A stretch of DNA of 17,974 nucleotides from Anaerolineae bacterium (lineage in GTDB: Bacteria; Chloroflexota; Anaerolineae; Aggregatilineales; Aggregatilineaceae): the NCBI GenBank assembly GCA_016929355.1, contig JAFGJA010000074.1, positions 1 through 17,974 on the forward strand. Direction: 5' to 3'. Of the stretch, positions 15,789 through 17,974 are shown piece after piece. Under the pieces are notes generated by a model that was given only the letters and a program-made list of their open reading frames with translations, did not search any database and was not told the origin of the DNA. Positions within the stretch are counted from its first letter, which is position 1. Every line of letters begins with the position of its first letter. The position numbers and the translations under genes were made by a program.

Positions 15789-17327
15789 CTAATGCCGAAA
15801 GTGCCGTATCCCCGTAAAGACCATCGCTAATCCCGCTTCATTCACTACCGTGATCACTTCCTGATCCCGGATCGAGCCACCGGGCTGCACAATTGCCGTA
15901 ACGCCAGCTTCCGCCGCCAGTTGAATTGCATCAGGAAACGGGAAAAATGCATCCGAGGCTAAGGCTGCACCCTGCGCACGATCACCCGCTTTAGTGATTG
16001 CCAACTGCGTGGCATCCACTCGACTCGGCAAACCGCCGCCAATCCCAACAGTTGTATGGGGCAGCGTGAGCACCACCGCGTTACTCTTGACATGCTGCAC
16101 CGCGATCCAACCGAAGCGCATCGCCTGCAATTCATTGGAGGTCGGTTTGCGCTCTGAAACGACCTGCCATGTCGTCCCTTCAGGATCGCCGTTATCCGGC
16201 TGCTGCACCAAAAATCCGTGCAAAATACTGCGCACTTCAAACGGCATCGCTTGTTGGCGCGGCGGAATACGGATTAAGCGGCAGTTTTTGCGGCTGTCGC
16301 CTAAAAGCTGTTGGGCCGTTGGCGTAAAATCAGGTGCGGCCAGCGCTTCCACAAACAGCGAACCCAGCGCCTCCACAAACGCCTCATCCACCTGCCGGTT
16401 AACCGCAATCACACCGCCAAAAGCAGATACCGGATCAGAAGCCAGCGCCAGAGGAAAAGCTTCCGCCAATGATTGCGCAGTAGCAATGCCGGTTGGCGTC
16501 AGGTGCTTAACGATGACCACCGTCGGCGTTTCATAAGCGCCCGCCGCCCGCCACGCTGCATCGAGATCGAGCAAATTGTTATACGAGAGCGGCTTACCGC
16601 CTAATTTTTCGCCACCCATCGGTGTTTCGTCCGCCCCGATAGCATACAATCCCGCCTGTTGGTGTGAATTCTCTCCGTAACGCAGTTCTTGCACGCGCGT
16701 CAACCCGACAGAAAACACGTCCGGCAAAGACTGTGTATCGCCGGGCGCATCAACTTCACCCATCAAATAAGCGTGAATGGCCGTGTCATAATCGCGTGTC
16801 AGCCGGAACGCTTTCACTGCCAATTGACGGCGCAAATCGTCGCCCACTTTGCCATTTTTCCGAATCGCCGCCAGCACAACCGCATAATCCGCCGGTTCGA
16901 CCACTACCGCCACGCGCGCAAAATTTTTCGCTGCCGCTCGAACCAACGTCACGCCGCCAATATCGATCTGCTCAATCGCTTCCGCCAACGTCACACCCTG
17001 CTGTGCAACTGTTGCCTGAAACGGGTACAAATTACAGATGACCAGATCAATCGGGGCGTAACTGAACTGGGCCAGTGTTTCCATATCTTCGTCGGTATCC
17101 CGCGCGAGAATCGGCGCATGAATGGCGGGATGCAGTGTTTTAACCCGTCCAGAGAGCATTTCGGGTGCTTGTGTCACCCGCTCAACCGGTGTCACAGCTA
17201 GCCCCGCCATTTCAAGCGACCGGCGGGTTCCGCCACTCGCCACCAAATCCCATCCCAGATCAACTAATCCCCGACCAAGTTCCTCTAACCCTGTTTTATC
17301 GTATACACTTAAAATCGCGCGTGGCAT
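15789..17327 (-). CDS. purH: Bifunctional AICAR formyltransferase / IMP cyclohydrolase
   Basis: The 512-residue length and both domains are those of PurH, which does the last two steps of IMP synthesis in the cytosol. The N-terminal IMPCH (MGS-like) domain has SGGTRRSLE (31-39), RVKTLHPAIH (61-70) and GGVTLVRAAAKN (124-135). The AICARFT domain has ELRYGENSHQQA (214-225), K274-H275, SDPVSAFGGVIA and the C-terminal SDAFFPFPD...GGSIRDQE...FTGIRHFRH. The usual KHxNPCG motif reads KHLTPTG here, while the catalytic Lys-His pair is kept, so activity is likely. ATG 17327 is preceded by AGGAG 2 nt upstream and GAGG 4 nt upstream. It stands alone on its strand, facing a divergent small gene; the 270-bp gap upstream holds an inverted repeat. 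Confidence 0.97.
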   Translation of the reverse strand: MPRAILSVYDKTGLEELGRGLVDLGWDLVASGGTRRSLEMAGLAVTPVERVTQAPEMLSGRVKTLHPAIHAPILARDTDEDMETLAQFSYAPIDLVICNLYPFQATVAQQGVTLAEAIEQIDIGGVTLVRAAAKNFARVAVVVEPADYAVVLAAIRKNGKVGDDLRRQLAVKAFRLTRDYDTAIHAYLMGEVDAPGDTQSLPDVFSVGLTRVQELRYGENSHQQAGLYAIGADETPMGGEKLGGKPLSYNNLLDLDAAWRAAGAYETPTVVIVKHLTPTGIATAQSLAEAFPLALASDPVSAFGGVIAVNRQVDEAFVEALGSLFVEALAAPDFTPTAQQLLGDSRKNCRLIRIPPRQQAMPFEVRSILHGFLVQQPDNGDPEGTTWQVVSERKPTSNELQAMRFGWIAVQHVKSNAVVLTLPHTTVGIGGGLPSRVDATQLAITKAGDRAQGAALASDAFFPFPDAIQLAAEAGVTAIVQPGGSIRDQEVITVVNEAGLAMVFTGIRHFRH

Positions 17328-17402
17328 AGCTCCTCACTTTCCGGCAAATCGCACATAATGGGCAAACTATACCGTATCAGCCCCCTGCCCGCCCACAGCA
17401 TT

Positions 17403-17424
17403 TTGCACAACGACAGCTGTGCAA
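17403..17424. promoter_or_regulatory. Inverted repeat, candidate operator upstream of purH
   Basis: TTGCACA (17403-17409) and TGTGCAA (17418-17424) are perfect 7-bp arms with an 8-bp spacer, centred about 86 bp before the purH ATG. Size and symmetry are those of a dimeric repressor site. A separate 10-bp palindrome, TATCTAGATA, lies at 17445-17454. TATAGT on the minus strand near 17366 is a possible purH -10 but lacks a good -35. Regulator unknown. Confidence 0.4.
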
Positions 17425-17525
17425 CACCTCTCTATAGAACTATATATCTAGATAAGCACCCTCCCTTACTTTCCATCTCAAAATCGCATTTTCTGCTAAT
17501 TTGTATAAAGATTACAAAGTGTCTA

Positions 17526-17567
17526 TTGACTTGGTAACGCTAACAGTGTTTCAATAAAATTAACAGT
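17526..17567 (+). promoter_or_regulatory. Promoter with flanking TAACAGT direct repeat before the 67-aa gene
   Basis: TTGACT (17526-17531) is followed after 18 bp by TTCAAT (17550-17555), a partial -10. TAACAGT occurs at 17541-17547 and again at 17561-17567, exactly 20 bp apart, about two helical turns, so the copies bracket the -10 on the same face of the helix. A regulator binding this direct repeat is plausible but not shown. Confidence 0.4.
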
Positions 17568-17597
17568 TTTACAGGTAGTTAATTCAGGAGCGCCAAA

Positions 17598-17801
17598 ATG
17601 TACACGAATACCATTCAAGTGGGCCGGGTCATCCGGTTTGGTCGAGGTTGGGCAGATGTCACAATTGAGCAAAAAGTCCGGCGCATCAATGTTCGTCCCG
17701 ATTTACTGGTCCGTGTAGGGGCGTATCTCAAAATCATCAACGAACAGGGGGTGGCCGTTCTGCCCAGTTACGAACGCCACACCTCTGATCTCCTACAGTG
17801 A
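17598..17801 (+). CDS. Small uncharacterised protein, probable β-barrel
   Basis: A 67-residue product with a good ribosome-binding site (AGGAG 7 nt upstream), its own candidate promoter and a hairpin terminator downstream, so this is very likely a real gene. It has no signal peptide or membrane helix, and is basic. The alternating pattern (VGRVIRFGRGWADVTIEQ, then LVRVGAYLKIINEQGVAVL) suggests five or six short β-strands, like small barrels of the HypC, OB or SH3 kind. The GxYxxI turn recalls the HypC ending, but the N-terminal MCL motif and its cysteine are absent, so it is not HypC. I do not recognise a family and assign no function. Confidence 0.7.
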   Translation: MYTNTIQVGRVIRFGRGWADVTIEQKVRRINVRPDLLVRVGAYLKIINEQGVAVLPSYERHTSDLLQ

Positions 17802-17843
17802 TCTCAGTTTCCAACATCGGATCACACGTTATATGAACCTCAC

Positions 17844-17873
17844 AGCCGGGCCATTGCGCTCGGCTCATTTCTT
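17844..17873 (+). terminator. Probable terminator after the 67-aa gene
   Basis: AGCCGGGC (17844-17851) pairs with GCTCGGCT (17858-17865) over 8 bp with one G-U pair and a 6-nt loop, followed by CATTTCTT. The T-tract is interrupted, so strength is uncertain. It is 43 bp past the stop. Confidence 0.5.
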
Positions 17874-17962
17874 GGCCCCCACCCCATACAATTTCACTAC
17901 CCGAACCCCCCATAATCGTCTACAATTGATGCAGATCAAGCTAGCATACTAGAGGATTTTCC

Positions 17963-17974
17963 ATGTCGAACGAA
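17963..17974 (+). CDS. Start of a further gene, truncated by the right edge
   Basis: ATG at 17963 begins a frame reading Met-Ser-Asn-Glu before the window ends. AGAGGA lies 6 nt upstream, the expected ribosome-binding site, and the hairpin at 17844 separates it from the previous gene. Nothing can be said about the product. Confidence 0.55.

Noticed and set aside
17714..17726. TGTAGGGGCGTAT, identical to 13 bases at 5088-5100
   Set aside because: It sits in frame inside the 67-aa gene, has no matching second arm, and one 13-base match is weak evidence for a repeat copy.
17598..17801. The 67-aa gene as HypC, the hydrogenase maturation chaperone
   Set aside because: The essential N-terminal MC motif is missing and no hydrogenase gene is nearby; only the general small-barrel pattern is shared.
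1..17974. Mobile elements, phage genes, CRISPR arrays, rRNA or tRNA genes
   Set aside because: I looked on both strands and found no transposase, integrase, regularly spaced repeats or RNA gene signatures; the repeats present are short and non-coding in origin.

Overview
This window reads like a mid-GC chromosomal segment of a Chloroflexota bacterium, probably Anaerolineae-like. That assignment is inference, not proof. It rests on the fused, unusually long ABC permease, the multi-GAF soluble histidine kinase, the UgpC-type orphan ATPase, the SH3-like L,D-transpeptidase, the fused GlcD/Fe-S oxidoreductase, and G+C-rich palindromic repeats of kinds I associate with these genomes. I saw no insertion sequence, phage gene, CRISPR array, rRNA or tRNA.

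Layout: 1-3621 (minus) is an ABC export-type operon, a LolD/MacB-like ATPase followed by a giant FtsX-like permease cut by the left edge. Both genes carry a copy of the same ~47-bp palindromic repeat inside their coding sequence. 3911-5065 (plus) is a secreted L,D-transpeptidase with its own promoter and terminator. 5228-5812 (plus) is a membrane-anchored FecR-like protein whose leader is a dispersed repeat. 11447-5809 (minus) is a tightly packed cluster: YjbQ, a four-GAF histidine kinase, a lone FHA protein, and a 678-aa fusion of a ClpA/ClpC-type N domain to an APH-like kinase. 14453-11544 (minus) is a D-2-hydroxyacid dehydrogenase of the fused FAD/Fe-S type. 15652-14549 (minus) is a UgpC/MalK-type ATPase with its own promoter and terminator. 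17327-15789 (minus) is purH. 17598-17801 (plus) is a conserved-looking 67-aa protein, and a further gene starts at 17963 and runs off the right edge.

Most genes are metabolic or envelope housekeeping. The part that looks like a poorly described system is the cluster at 5809-11015. There a cytosolic sensor kinase, a phosphopeptide-reading FHA protein and a Clp-N/kinase fusion are translationally coupled, which suggests a signalling pathway that reads phosphorylation and engages clients or proteolysis-like recognition through the Clp N domain. The function is inferred from domain content and gene order only.
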